From Agapetus fuscipes (Eukaryota > Arthropoda > Insecta > Trichoptera > Glossosomatidae): a stretch of 64,000 nt of DNA. Positions 1 to 11,349 of the stretch are shown here, one piece after another. Position numbers and translations under genes: made by a program. The DNA lies in the NCBI GenBank assembly GCA_951799405.1, contig OX637359.1:1422201-1486200 (forward strand), given 5' to 3'. The notes beneath the pieces were generated by a model. It was not told the DNA's origin. It saw nothing but the letters and a program-made list of their open reading frames with translations, and ran no database searches. The stretch's first letter is position 1. The number at the start of each line of letters is the position of its first letter.

Positions 1-343
1 CCTATTAACCTTCCCTTCCCTGTGCAGTGTAAGTAGTACACGCTTAATAGGCATCGGCCGATGATTTTTTATGTTTTTAGCATTTGAATACTAATTATTG
101 CCATTTACTTCTTCATTAGACTTCAATTATACGTAATTAAAGTGATTAGCTATTAATATACATCATTTACCGATCATAAATCCGACTTTTATGAGCGTGT
201 AGTAACTACACAGCACCGTTGCGCGTGTAATTTTTTTAGCACAGAAAGGGGAAGGTTAAGGGTAACCTGTTGTGCATAAAAAAAAAACAAATCTTCACTG
301 AAGAGGCATAGAAAGAAAAATAAGAAATTAAAACATTACTTAC

Positions 344-3235
344 TTCTACTGTAGAGTACATTGAGAGGAGCAGTCACGGCTCCGTTGAATAAGATGGCCA
401 GCGTGGAGACGGTGAATTCAAATCTGTTTTCACTGGATAGAGCGACCACGTCTCCTCTCTTTACGCCGAGTTTCTTGAGCTGGACGGCGAGGTTGACACT
501 CTTCTGCAGGATCTCCTTGTAGGTGACCTTCTCTCCAGTGGCATTTGAAATCTGAAAGAAAACGTAATCAATCGCCATTAGCCATCTTCACTACATAGAC
601 TCGGCACAAATTTGAGTTTAGATTTTTTCCTCGGCGGGTAAACATCAATAAAGATTCGCATTATATGCATTCTCACAAGCAGACACGTATAAGTTTGCGT
701 TTGCACATGCGGCAGGTGAACCTACAACATAAAAACACAAATCTCAAATGAACATACACCCTGCAACTCTTGCCAATCTTCCCTGAAACAGGGGTGACAT
801 TGGCAAAGTGAATAATTTTCAACAGCATGGGTGGTCGGCTAGAGTTGCAGGGAGTATGTTCGTTTGAGATTTGGGTTTTTATGTTGTAGATTCACAAACG
901 GCATGTGCAAGCGCAAACTTATATGTGTCTGCTTGTGAGAATGCATATAATGTGAATCCCCAATGTTACATAACTTTGCAACTTAGATTAGATTTAGATA
1001 TAAATTGTTTTTTTTATATCATACATATAATGTTTTTTTACATATTGTATTTTATTTTAGTTCCTCGACTTATAGGTTGGTGTGAAGCTGACCATCCACA
1101 CTGTAAAAAATGGTTTACTTTGCCAATTGTCACCCCTGTTTCGATAAAGGTCGGCAAGAGTTGCAGGGCTTATGTTAATTTGTGATTTGTGCTTTTATAT
1201 TCCTTAACTTACACGTTGGTATGAAGCTGACCACCAGCACTGTAAAAAAATTGTTTACTTTGCCAAATGTCATACCTGTTTTGAGGAAGGTCAGATAGAG
1301 TTGCAGGGCTTATGTTCATTTGAGATTTGGGTTTTTGTTGTTGTAAGTTCACATGCGGCATGTGTAAGCGCAAACGTAGATGAGTCTGCTTGTGGGCATG
1401 CATTAAATACATATATTAATTTTAAATATTGATATACCTTTGTATTCATTTTGAATAATTTACACCAAGTACAGATTTTGTTTGGTTTCTACTTTTTATA
1501 AACATTTAGATTAGATTTGACCACTTCTTATAGTATTGTTAAAACTGGTTTCTATAATTAGAATATTATCAGCATTCTAATAATAAGGTTGACTGATTAC
1601 GAAGCTGACCACCCGTCCTGTAAAAATCGGTTCACTTTTGCCAATGCCACCCCGGTTCAGGGAACGGCGGCAGGAGTTGCAAGGTTTATGTCCATGTGAG
1701 GTTTTCTTTATTAGTATGCACACATGCAGAATGTGTAGGCACGAACCTACATGTGCCTGTCTGAAGCATGCATTTCATATGAGCCTTAAATGTTAACATA
1801 TCCTTGCAGCTTAGATTATAGATTAGATTATAGATAGGTAATAATTAGAAAAAAGTAAAACAAATATTACATAGCATACATACTAAGTAGCTCCATTATG
1901 TTCTTATAATCTGAGTTGCAAAAATACATTAACATTTCGACTGCTCCAAGGAAGACAGCACTAAGTCAAAAAAGATAGTTTTGCAAAAAAAAACAATTGT
2001 ATGTTATTTATTCCATGGAGAACAATGCCTTAACTATTTTTTACATTAATTTATTAACGAATTTAAAAGAGATAGAGACACGGCTGTCATCTTGGAATGA
2101 AGATAATGATTTGTTACCTTCAGAAATGGAAATAAGTCAAAAACCTCAATTTCGGAGTTACTTCCTTCTCGAATAAGTTCTCGATAAACAAATGCTGGAT
2201 GCGCACAAAATAAAGACCCACATCTCAAATGAACATAAGCCCTGCAACTTTTACCGACCTTCCCTGAAACCGGGGGGGCTTTGGCAAAGAGAACTATTTT
2301 TTTACAGCAGGTCAGCCTCATACAAATGTCTTAGTCAAGAAACAAAATATATCTGACAAGTGGTGGATCAGGAGGTAAAAAAATATATATTAGATTTAAT
2401 TAAAATTAAAATTTAAGCGCCCTATCCGCAAACATTGCAGATCAACCACCATTTCCTTTGGCCCTTGCATGTCATAAGATGCAAAATGCACACAACTAAG
2501 CTACACATATAGTGCACCTTCTTGCCGCGTTATCCCTGAAGGGTTTCACATGTGGCAAGTGGAACCTATTTACTTTTACAGGTAAGGGGACCGGCCTTAC
2601 CCCAACCACTTCAGTCGAATTGGGAGTTTTCCAGCTCCCGAGTTCCTTGACTTATAGGTTGGTATGCGGCTGACCACCCATACTGTAAACAATGGTTCAC
2701 TTTGCCAATGTCACCCCTGTTTCAGGGAACGACGGCAAGAGTTGCAGGGCTTATGTTCATTTGAGATTGGGTTTTTATATTGTAGGTCCACATGCGGCAT
2801 GTGTTAGCGCGAAATTATACATGTCTGCTTGTGGGAATGCATTTAATATAAATCTTAAATTATATATATCCTTGCAGCTTAGATTAGATTAGATTAGAGG
2901 GGGCTGGTACTCAGGCTGATTTAACCTTGCCAGTATTTTATTTTGGGTTTTTGAAATAAACATTGAATCGGGAAATCATTTCTGATACTCTCGGTGGGAT
3001 TCGAACCCGAGCTCTCCGAATAGAATGCAAGCACTCTACCAAATAAGCTATTGACCGGTCAAAATACTTTTTTTACGATACAATGAAATAGAAGTAATAT
3101 AGAATAATAATAATTTACTTGAGCAATGGCGTCTCCTCCTTGCTTTACTTGGTTGAATACTATTTCACTGAATGATAAATTGTAGGGGCCGCCGAGGTCG
3201 GGGGGACCTAACAGTATAAACTGTGAATCACTCAT
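344..3235 (-). CDS. AMP-binding (4CL/luciferase-like) enzyme, N-terminal part
   Basis: Two coding exons are visible: 3235-3119 (39 codons from the ATG at 3235) and 551-344 (69 codons plus one base). The protein starts MSDSQFILLGPPDLGGPYNL and continues through ISNATGEKVTYKEIL to RGDVVALSSENRFEF, the typical N-terminal part of adenylate-forming enzymes such as 4-coumarate-CoA ligase-like, long-chain acyl-CoA ligase and luciferase-like proteins. These activate carboxylic acids with ATP and CoA; insect members are often peroxisomal. Splice signals fit: acceptor TTTCAG precedes the start exon at 3240 (so a 5' UTR intron lies upstream), donor CAA|GTAAAT at 3119, acceptor TTTCAG before 551, donor GAA|GTAAGT at 344. 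The remaining ~430 residues (ATP-binding and catalytic motifs) lie left of the window, so substrate class cannot be set. Intron 1 is packed with LINE and SINE fragments. Confidence 0.85.
651..993. repeat. Two family-L LINE 3' fragments, head to head
   Basis: 651-840 is a minus-strand copy of the family-L 3' region, and 841-993 is a plus-strand copy that begins mid-element and ends in the family's GATTA-type tail. Both lie in intron 1 of the AMP-binding gene. Confidence 0.75.
1059..1415 (+). repeat. Two tandem family-L LINE 3' fragments
   Basis: 1059-1200 and 1201-1415 each begin with the family-L signature (CTTGACTTATAGGTTGG or a variant), followed by the 'gctgaccacc', 'ccaatgtcacccctgtt' and 'gcagggcttatg' blocks. 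The first lacks its 3' end. Confidence 0.75.
1588..1835 (+). repeat. Family-L LINE 3' fragment
   Basis: Diverged full 3' region from the 'gaagctgaccacccg' block to the 'cttagattatagatta' tail. Confidence 0.7.
1935..2180 (+). mobile_element. Unclassified TIR element, copy 1 (3' end degraded)
   Basis: Starts CGACTGCTCCAAGGAAGACAG and matches, in reverse orientation, the element at 39968-40224, which carries this sequence at both ends as terminal inverted repeats. The right terminus here has decayed. Confidence 0.5.
2210..2341 (-). repeat. Family-L LINE 3' fragment
   Basis: Reverse-strand copy spanning the 'catctcaaatgaacataagccctgcaac' to 'gtcagcctcatac' blocks. Confidence 0.65.
2505..3058 (-). 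mobile_element. SINE family B, split by a family-L insertion
   Basis: A tRNA-headed SINE in minus orientation. The tRNA-like head with a B box (GGTTCGAATCCC, reverse strand) lies at 2993-3058, and the body runs on at 2898-2992 and 2505-2639. The body is cut at 'cagctcccgag' by a plus-strand family-L copy (2640-2897) with a (GATTA)n tail, after which the SINE resumes at 'agggggctggtactc'. The SINE is therefore older than this L insertion. Confidence 0.7.
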
Positions 3236-3379
3236 TTCCCTGAAACAAATACATTCAGAATGTTTAATGATCAAATGAAAGTGAAATAAACAAATGAATG
3301 CTGCCGAGTGAAAGAAAGGATGTAAAATCAAATGAATGTTAATTAAAGTTGTAAAATCAAACAATGTTAAGTAGTCAAT

Positions 3380-3935
3380 TGAAAGTTATACAATCAAATG
3401 AATGTTGAATAATCATATTGTGCAATCAAACAAATGATGAATAATTAATCAAATGAAAGTTCTACAATCAAACAAATATTGAATACCTAATCAAATGAAC
3501 GTTGTACAATCAAACACAATAATTATGTTGAATAATCAAATGAGCATTATACAACCAAACGAATGTTGAATAATCAAACGAAAGTTGTATAATTGAATGA
3601 ATGTTGAATAATAAAATGAAAGTTGTATAATTGAATGAATGTTGAATAATCAAACGAAAGTTGTATAATTGAATGAATGTTGAATAATCAATAATGAAAG
3701 TTGTATAATTGAATGAATGTTGATTAATCAAACAAAAGTTGTATAATTGAATGAATGTTGAATAATCAAACAAAAGTTGTATAATTGAATGAATGTTGAA
3801 TAATCAAACGAAAGTTGTATAATTGAATGAATGTTCAATAATCAAACGAAAGTTGTATAATTGAATGAATGTTGAATATTCAAACGAAAGTTGTATAATT
3901 GAATGAATGTTGAATAATCAAATGATTGTATGGAA
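3380..3935. repeat. 38-bp minisatellite
   Basis: About ten clear copies of a 38-bp unit (GTTGTATAATTGAATGAATG and on), flanked by decayed copies starting near 3260. Period measured from 'gttgtat' at 3584, 3622 and 3660. Open frames here are low-complexity by-products. The array lies just upstream of the first coding exon of the AMP-binding gene. Confidence 0.85.
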
Positions 3936-4567
3936 TGTATTGAACATTGTATAATCCCATGTGACTATCTTATAAAATAAATAAATCAACAAATGAACAT
4001 TGCATTTGATCAGATGTAATACACTTCGTAATAAAAATATGAACATTGAAGAATCAAATGAACGACGTATAATCACATGTAACAAATTCAAAACAAATGA
4101 AAGTTGTATAATCAAACCAACAACGTGAAACCAAATGCTTTTTTGTATAATCACTTCAAATCACTACCGCACACCTTGAGATAGCAATTAAAACAATAGA
4201 AATACACCAAAGCTAGGTTATCTCGGGCAAAATATTTGCACAGAATTTTCACAAATAACCGTACAGATACGAGTATTTTATCAGTTAAAGATTATTCTAG
4301 ATAAGACGACACGTTCACATGACAAAGAGCCGACTGCAAAATGACCGATGTTGAAGAGAAAATGAAGTTTATTTACAATTTTTTGATACCAGTCGACCTT
4401 GGCCGTAATGACAGAACTCGCTGCACTTCTTCGTCTTCTTTCAAATAGTTGTTCTGATTTCATTATTTTACAGCAGGAGTGCTAGGTATTCAATATTATT
4501 TTTTATTTTTATTTTGTTGGTTTTCATTACCTATCCACATTGGTTTTTTTCATGTTTGTATTACTAT
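3936..4567. other. AT-rich stretch, no gene seen
   Basis: Decayed continuation of the minisatellite up to about 4150, then unique AT-rich sequence. No conserved protein, RNA gene or recognisable repeat was identified. Confidence 0.5.
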
Positions 4568-4872
4568 TTCCCCTTGACTTATAGGTTGACATGTCTTGAG
4601 GCTGACCACCCATCGATCTATCTATAATAATCTAAGTTGCAAAAATATATTACATTTAAGATTCATATTAAATTAATTCCACAAGCAGACACGTATAAAT
4701 TTGCGCTTACACATGCCGCATGTGGATTTACAACATAAAAACCTAATCTCCAATGAGCATAAGCCTTGCAAATCTTGCCGACCTTTTTTGGAACAGGGGT
4801 GACATTGGAAAGTGAACCATTTTTTTACAGTATGGGTGGTCAGCCTCATACAAACCTATAAGTCAAGAAATA
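4568..4872. repeat. Family-L fragments (short plus, longer minus)
   Basis: 4568-4640 is a short plus-strand piece (CTTGACTTATAGGTTG). 4665-4872 is a minus-strand copy ending 'cctataagtcaagaa'. Confidence 0.65.
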
Positions 4873-4971
4873 CAACAATTATTAATTAAATCCAGCTACT
4901 TACATAACAAACATTTAGCAGAAACAAAAAGACCGTACAGATCAGCCACCATTTTGTATTCGTTTTTTTAA

Positions 4972-5165
4972 AATAGATTTGTGGAAAAGAATGCAATCCA
5001 CCAACCTATTTTGCCTGACCAGTTGTCTTCATGCGAAAGCAGAATCTTGTGTGCATTCAACGGCATCTGTTGAAGCAGGGTCGAAGTTATCGTCGCGGGA
5101 TTCGAACCAACGTTATCCGGTTCCAAATAACCTGACTCGATCCCCGCGGCCATAACACCGACAAA
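4972..5165 (-). mobile_element. SINE family D
   Basis: Minus-strand SINE with a tRNA-like head at about 5095-5165 (reverse strand TCGGTGTTATGGCCG, then GGTTCGAATCCCGC) and a body ending 'cttttccacaaatct'. Related copies: 46106-46345, 57437-57683 and, without head, 24373-24510. Confidence 0.6.
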
Positions 5166-5338
5166 TACTTATTTTATACCTACATTTATTATTTATACCT
5201 ACTTATTTTATTTCATCCATGCCATCAATAGGGATAAAGGTTTACGAATTAATTTGTATAGGCGTGTTTATAAGAATCTAATTTCTAATATAACTTGGTT
5301 TATTTTGTCCTTGAAATTTCCAAAACACACTAAGTACA

Positions 5339-6035
5339 CAGGGGCATTTTAAGCTATTTTGGGTAGGGTCCAACGCTGCTCATGTGGGCCCCCCCCAAAT
5401 AAGTAGGTAATGACATTTTTTTAAACACAATTTAATGACATTTTTTTAGAAAAGTAGGTAGGTACATTATTATAGATAGGTACCTACATTAGGTAGCTGG
5501 GCACAACCGGTTCAAAACACATTTTTTCGTAATTTCGCAGTCACGAGTTTTTCTAGTATAGTCGAAAAATCTAAATTTTATAAGGTGTCGTAATTTATGT
5601 TCATCACTGACAGGTGATTCAGTTTGTGCTGGGAAATTGTAGTCCTGACTCCTGAGGTCATTTTTTGTCAATTTTAATTTTGAAAACGCCCTTTCTCCCG
5701 TTGCGTTACTGACCATTATTGTCAGGTAAATTTTTAAAGCCGCAGCAGTACTCGGAAAAACAACTTCTAGGTCGTTTTTAACATGAATTTGTATGTCTCT
5801 GCCGCCCCCATTGGTTCCCTGATGTCTTGAACAACATGTACCTACCTATTTTTTTTTTATAGTGAAGAATTATTTCTCATGTTTTTAAATATTTTTTTCA
5901 AGAGGAGCTAAGTACTGTAAAAAAATTAACCCAAAAGGGTCCGCGCGGGGCCCCCTTCGGTGGCCCCGCGGGGCCCCTCGGGCCTTGGGGCCCTGTCCGC
6001 TGCGGGCACTGCGGACCCCCCTTAAACTGGCACTG
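5339..6035 (-). mobile_element. Internally deleted hAT transposon with transposase remnant
   Basis: Terminal inverted repeats CAGGGGCATTTTAAGC (left) and CAGTGCCAGTTTAAGG (right, reverse strand), flanked by a perfect 8-bp target duplication TAAGTACA at 5331-5338 and 6036-6043. On the minus strand, 5760-5489 encodes the motif SNATGERAFSKLKLTKNDLRS, the C-terminal dimerisation region of ZMYM/DUF4371-type hAT transposases; the frame then runs through non-transposase sequence. A GC-rich stretch at 5941-6016 stands out from the AT-rich surroundings and belongs to the element's 5' end. At about 700 bp it cannot be autonomous. Confidence 0.8.
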
Positions 6036-6355
6036 TAAGTACATATACAAATATGTTAAGGTATAATTGGTACCTATACTTACAAATTAGTTACCTACTT
6101 TGTAAAGCTCGGAACTGACCAAGATAGTTGTCAAGTGGCAAGTTGGCTTTATTAAGTACAAATTTAGAATGGCGTCCTGTCTATAGGTACTATCTGGTTA
6201 CCTACATTCTGTTCGGACTTGCATTCCCTCTATATTGACTTGTACTGTCTCCATCAATAACACAGGGACCTTATACGTACCACAAACTTCTGCTAACCAT
6301 AAAGCAGCAAAAACAGATGTACTTCGGTCAAGAAATGAGAAATACCCCCTTCTTC

Positions 6356-6632
6356 GACCGTAGTCTAGTGGTAACGCTTCAGGCTCGTTAATGGAAGGTT
6401 GTGGGTTCGATTCCCGGCGGAGTACAAAAAATATACCATTTATACTTTCAAATAATATGCTCTTAGCTGGGTTGAAATATTCATACACCTTTACCAAAGA
6501 ACGGTCATCAAAGGTCCATCCAGCCTTACAGCAACTGGGTCTTGCTTGAAAATTGGCGCTTTCTATAGCGACGACCAAGCTTGCAGAGGGCTCTCGAGGT
6601 GTTTTTCACACGAAAACAGCGCTCAACAAATA
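6356..6632 (+). mobile_element. SINE family A
   Basis: tRNA-like head with A box (TAGTCTAGTGG) and B box (GGTTCGATTCC), then a body with 'caactgggtcttgcttg', 'ttggcgctttctatagcgacgaccaagct' and 'aaaacagcgctcaacaaataaa'. It abuts a minus-strand family-B body. Not a functional tRNA: the anticodon arm is not intact and the sequence recurs with the same body. Confidence 0.8.
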
Positions 6633-6838
6633 AACTTGCCGCGTTATCCCCAAAGGGTTTCGCATGTGGCGGGTGGAACCTATTTATTTTTACAAGTTTT
6701 AGCCTTACTCCTACCACTTCAGTTAAAGTGGGGGTTTTACAGCTCCAGAGGGGGCTGTTACTCGTTCCTTGAGAAGGCTGAGTAAACCGTGCCGATATTT
6801 TATTTTGGATTTTTGAAACGAATATTAGTAAAACTATG
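6633..6838 (-). mobile_element. SINE family B body, headless
   Basis: Minus-strand copy of the family-B body ('cttgccgcgttatcccc', 'ccacttcagtt', 'gggggctg', 'aaggctgagtaaacc'). The tRNA head is absent. Confidence 0.65.
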
Positions 6839-7234
6839 CAAAAGAAAAACAAGTATACCTATAGAGGTTAACCAACGAAAGATAAATACTACCTTAAAGT
6901 CAACTTACCACTTACAAACTGCCCTCGTGTGAACGGCCTGGATATTTTAGGTTAAAGGTTACAGGCAGAGATTACGTCTAGGAGGATTTCACTAATAAAA
7001 TTATGAGGTAGGTACATTACATTATAGCCGCGCTGTTGAAAGCAGGTAAGCGGGTAAGTACATAGGTAGGTACATCTTGCGCAACGTTTAGTCAGCTGGG
7101 ATTTGTCCTAAATTCTAATACCCACCTAATACTTATGGAAATTGAAATATCGAGCTTTATGTCATAATGCCAAAACATAAAAGTAAACATACTCGTAGAT
7201 TGTGGGGCTTGGGGTGAAGGAGTATAGGGTCTTT
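6839..7234. other. Intergenic, no feature recognised
   Basis: AT-rich sequence with several 'taggtaggtac' motifs. No open frame with recognisable similarity, RNA gene or repeat was seen. Confidence 0.4.
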
Positions 7235-7500
7235 TAAATTACTGTAACTGTAACTATGCGGCCATTCCGCTAGAGGTGGCAAGAGCCTCTGCAGAGCTGC
7301 TTCCATTTTTTCCTATCCTGACGTACCTTTTTTCAATTCATTCAGATCCATCCCATTGTTCATGCACTTCATTCTTTTAAACTCATTTTGTACCTACCTA
7401 TATCATATTCTTTCACAATTTCCTCAATCTGATCACTCCATACTCTTCTCGGTCGTTCTTACCTCTTTTTCCTTTCACACTACCTCTGTACCTATATAAG
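7235..7500 (-). pseudogene. RTE-like LINE, decayed 3' coding remnant
   Basis: The reverse strand resembles the last part of the RTE-like ORF (the 'RGRPRK/W-DQI' and 'KKWRRLCRG' segments), with frameshifts. Equivalent to the minus-strand remnant at 39255-39480. Confidence 0.5.
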
Positions 7501-7615
7501 TATACGTTATCACTCTATCATCATTCATTCTTTCAAATTGGAATTTTGTATTAATTGTTTGGATGTTTATACATATTATTATTTGTGATGTAAAAAAAAT
7601 TTAATTTGTTGTGTA

Positions 7616-7868
7616 TGTTCCTTGACGTATAAATTGGTATGTAGCTGACCATCAATAGGTACTGTAAAAAATGGCTCACTTTGGCAATGTCACCCCTGTT
7701 CCAGGAAAGGACGGCGACAGTTACAGGGTTTATGTTCATTTGAGGTTTGGTTTTAATTTGTTAGTACACATTCAGTATTCGTAAGCGTGCACTTAGGGCC
7801 TGATTGTGGGCATGCATTTGATATGAATATTGAATGTTAATAAATCTTTTCAACTTAGATTATAGATT
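7616..7868 (+). repeat. Family-L LINE 3' fragment
   Basis: Diverged full 3' region ('ttccttgacgtataaattgg' to 'cttagattatagatt'). Confidence 0.7.
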
Positions 7869-8045
7869 GCTATCAGCTACTCCTAGGTATTCTACAATTT
7901 TCTCAGTGTTTTCCTATTGTTAAGCCTCTTTTATATCTGAAAATGTAGCGTCGTAAAGAACGAATGGAGTCGAAACGAAAGTTCAAAATTTTAGTTTTTC
8001 GGCGACCAAACGACGCACTTCTATGAGAATAGTGTCCACAAACGC

Positions 8046-8446
8046 AACTAAGCTACAAATTTAGTGTAATTCCTTGCAGAATTTTCTCCCAAGGGGTTGA
8101 ATGTGGCAACTAAGCTACACATATACGAGTAGTACCTACCTATAACTTTTTGCCGCGATAACCCCGAAGGGGTCGCATGTGGCGAGTTGAACCTATTTAT
8201 TTTTACAGGTAAGGGGGCCGGCATTACGCCAACCACTTCAGTTGAAGTGGGGGTTTCCCAGCTCCCGAGGGGGCTGGTAATCATTTCTTGTGAAGGCTGA
8301 GTAAACCTTGCCGGTATTTTTATTATGGGGTTTGAAATAAACACCGAAATAGGAAATCATTTCTGACACCCTCCTCGGTGGGATTCGAACCCGAGCTCAC
8401 GGTGTAGAATGCAAGCACTCTACCAACTGAGCCATCGACCGGACAT
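8046..8446 (-). mobile_element. SINE family B, near full length
   Basis: Minus strand, with tRNA-like head at 8376-8446 (reverse strand 'ggtcgatggctcagttggtag', B box GGTTCGAATCC) and the full body down to 'acttagttgcgtt'. One of the most complete family-B copies. Its outer end is followed directly by a second copy. Confidence 0.75.
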
Positions 8447-8690
8447 TATTTATTTTTACAGGTAAGGGGGCCGGCCTTACACCAACCACTTCAGTTAAAG
8501 TGAGGGTTTCCCAGCTCCCGAGGGGGCTGGTACCCATTTCTTGTGAAGGCTTCGTAAACCTTGTCTGAATTTAGATTTGAAATAAAAACGGAAACGGGGA
8601 ATTATTTTTGACACTCCCGGTGGCATTCGAACCAAAGCTCTCGGTATGGAATGCAAGCACTATACCAATGAGCTATCGACCGTACTGCAA
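8447..8690 (-). mobile_element. SINE family B, adjacent second copy
   Basis: Same orientation as its neighbour. The head lies at 8620-8690, and the body stops where the neighbouring copy's head begins, so one inserted at or in the other. Confidence 0.7.
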
Positions 8691-8769
8691 CTTTTCCTTA
8701 GTAATCGCAATAGCAAAGTAAGAATTAGTATCTAAGCTTTTCTGTGTTATTTTTTATTTCTTGAGATGG

Positions 8770-8945
8770 CCGTTTCCAGGGAAGGTCGGCAAAAGTTGCA
8801 GGGTTTATGGTTATGTAAGTACCTAAACGTTTTAGATTTGGGTTTTTTTTTGTAAACACACAGCACATGCAGCATGTGTAAGCGCTAAGCGCGAAACTTC
8901 ACGAGCCTGTTTGTGGGAATTGCAGACGTGGGCTTGTGGACGCTG
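8770..8945 (+). repeat. Family-L LINE 3' fragment
   Basis: Central and 3' blocks only ('ccagggaaggtcggcaaaagttgcaggg' to 'tgtttgtgggaat'). Confidence 0.55.
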
Positions 8946-8959
8946 CAGCTCTAAATATG

Positions 8960-9450
8960 GGTTTGATGCTTTAGTTAAGCCATCAGCCAAAGAAGCAGTT
9001 CAATCGCTTTCAATCTGTGTTGAATTCGGCAGCAAGACTCATATTCGGCGATACCCAAATTCGATCACATCACTCCGCTGTTAAAAATACTACATTGGCT
9101 TCGTTTCCCGGAGGAGGTGGTCTACCGTGTTTATCTGATGGTATATAAAGCCATCAATGGCTTGGCTCCACCTTATTTGACTGACACATGATGTTGAGAT
9201 GGGTGTAAGGAGGCAGACACTCAGATCCGCGGGCGATGGAGTAGTTAATTTGGTTCAGCCACGCCGTCAGATTCGTACAAATTTCGGAGACCGCGCTTTC
9301 CGTTGCGGGTCCGGTGGAGTGGAACAGACTGCCACCCGGAGTGAAGAACTCCAAATCTGTGGGTGTATTTCGCGGAGCACTCAAGACACACCTTTTTACA
9401 AAGTCTTATCCATGATCGGAGAGGGCCCTTGAGGTGACACACACAAAAAC
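8960..9450 (+). pseudogene. CR1/L2-like LINE RT C-terminus, frameshifted
   Basis: Reads in several frames as the C-terminal region of CR1/L2-type reverse transcriptases: FNRFQSVLNSAARLIFGD, then a frameshifted 'HITPLLK-LHWLRFP' part, KAINGLAPPYLTD, LRSAGDG, and FGDRAFRCG. Stops and frameshifts interrupt it. A better preserved relative lies at 50613-51250 (minus). Confidence 0.65.
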
Positions 9451-9479
9451 GGCGCTCTCTTATCATTTGTAACTTTAAA

Positions 9480-10428
9480 ATAAATTAGTCTGATATTATT
9501 ATTATAATTATTAGCACGATGTTCTTTGGCTCACTTGTAAGATAAAGTAGGCGGTGTTTTTCGTTTACATCTATTCGCCTCTTCGGAGAGCACGCGCCTC
9601 CTAAATGATGATTATTATAATAATATTCCCTTATATTATGTTTCATAAGTGGTTTGCATAACCCTCCAATTTGTAACAGTGCATATTATTGTATATATTA
9701 TATAGTATTGTACCTATATTATTATTTTTGCGTTTCTTCCCAGCAGTCATTTTGACAGTTCGTGTCGCTGGAGAAGCATTTGGCGGGAAATCCTCTCATT
9801 CGCTGACGTTTCCGGAAGCTCGCGAAGCGCGTTCCATGTTTGAAAAAAGTGTTCCAAGCTTAAAAAGAAAATTCAATAGAAACAAATTCAAATTTTGAAA
9901 TTACTGTTCCAATTTAAAAAAGTGTTCTAAATTAAAAAAAAAATGTTTCTAAAATAAATTGGAAAAAAGTTTCAGTATACATGTCTGGTTATTCATCAAA
10001 AACAGTTAAATTTATGTAATTTTCATTGAATGAAAATGTGGTTTAATTAATAAAATCGATTTTATTGAATACAAAATTTGAAGTGATTTTTGATAAAACT
10101 AAAAAATACATTTAGGTAGATATTGAGTGTCTTTATGGGATTGCATATAAAAAAAATTACCGTCAGTTTATTATTAACAAAATATATATTTTGTGCCGGC
10201 TTTCAAAACTAATTAAATTCTAAAATAGTAGTGAAGCTACTCTGCAAAATTGACTAAATATTTTTTAAGTTCTCCATTGCATTTTTTATTCCAGTGCCAT
10301 ATTAAGTCCGTTTGACGTTAAAAACCACTTGAGAACAACAACAAAAACTGTCTTGAGCTTATATTCCTCCTTAAATCTATTATTCAAAAAAAAAAACGTA
10401 ATTCGGTCTTAAAAATTGTGAAACCAAG
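9480..10428. other. AT-rich upstream region of the first INAF exon
   Basis: No recognisable coding or repeat sequence. It probably holds the promoter and 5' UTR for the exon starting at 10429, but no core promoter element could be assigned with confidence. Confidence 0.4.
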
Positions 10429-10810
10429 ATGAGCGGAAGTGTGAGTGGAAACTCCGGGATCCTATCACCAACCTGTCGATCTCCAGACGGACGCCAGGGT
10501 TCCGAAGACGGCGCCGAAGACGCATTCTCTTCAAGAGCGAAAGAACTAGCAGAATCTAAAAACGCCAGCAAGTGCGTCAGAATCCTGACTGTCCTGGCTT
10601 ATATCCTGTCAGTTTCCATGGCAGCCATTCTCCTGTCTTTGTACTACGTGTTCCTGTGGGAAGGTGAGCAGCCTCAGCCCATTGAGAGCTCTCCAAGTCC
10701 TCATAGATCTGAGAATGATACAAATGATGCGGAATACGCCATGTACAATGCGGTTGTGTATGAGAAACAGATGCAAGACGACATTGACATCGATGGGAAT
10801 AACGATTATT
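10429..10810 (+). CDS. INAF-motif membrane protein, first exon A
   Basis: ATG at 10429 (context CCAAGATGAG). The exon encodes about 127 residues: a Ser/Gly/acidic N-terminus, then the INAF motif KCVRILTVLAYILSVSMAAI and LLSLYYVFLWEG (about residues 48-79), a single predicted membrane segment (about 52-76), and an acidic C-terminal part ending NNDY. It ends TATT|GTAAGT, phase 1. The family (Drosophila INAF, vertebrate INAFM1/2) comprises small membrane proteins; Drosophila INAF is needed for normal TRP channel function in photoreceptors. No exon of its own was found downstream before the second INAF exon at 28591, but the phase matches the exon at 33776, which would give a 215-aa protein. Whether this is a separate gene or an alternative first exon is open. 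Confidence 0.75.
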
Positions 10811-10997
10811 GTAAGTACTACGCTGTTTTAATTAAGTAATTAGATTAATTAGAATAGTTGGTTTTATTCTTGCACAGCACTAAATATCGTACACATCCCT
10901 ACGGGATTGAGGAAATGCAAATTAAAAAAGAACGTTTTTAAAAAATGTTTTTTTTTGTAAATTTACATGAAAAATGCAAATACGCTGCACTGATAGG

Positions 10998-11165
10998 ACA
11001 ACTTTTCACCGCGTTTCCCCGAAGGGGTAGTACCTATGTCGCGTTTGGAACCTATTTATTTTCAAAGATATGGGATATGGTCTTATTCCAAGCACTACAC
11101 TTCAAATAGGGGATTTCACAGTTCTCATTTTTAGTGAAGGCTGGGTGAACGCCGTTGAACCGGAC
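10998..11165 (-). mobile_element. SINE family B body, diverged
   Basis: Minus-strand headless copy ('caccgcgtttccccgaagggg' to 'gtgaaggctgggtgaac'). Confidence 0.5.
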
Positions 11166-11349
11166 ATTGTTAAAAATGCCCTTTTTTAATTTCTATAAGC
11201 ATAACTTAAAATAATATTAGACTTTAGAATCGTAAACATAGATATTATACATAATATGCTTCAAGAAAACACAAATTTAAATAAAAAGGATGAAAATGTA
11301 CCTAAACATCGCTACTTATTAATTTGATTTGATTTCATTGTTGCACATC

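Noticed and set aside
3510..3773. Open frame of 87 codons on the minus strand
   Set aside because: It is a translation of the 38-bp minisatellite.
6356..6425. Apparent tRNA genes (also at 13385, 15836, 24534, 33040, 61950 and others)
   Set aside because: A and B boxes are present, but anticodon and acceptor arms are not paired and each is followed by the same SINE body. They are SINE heads.
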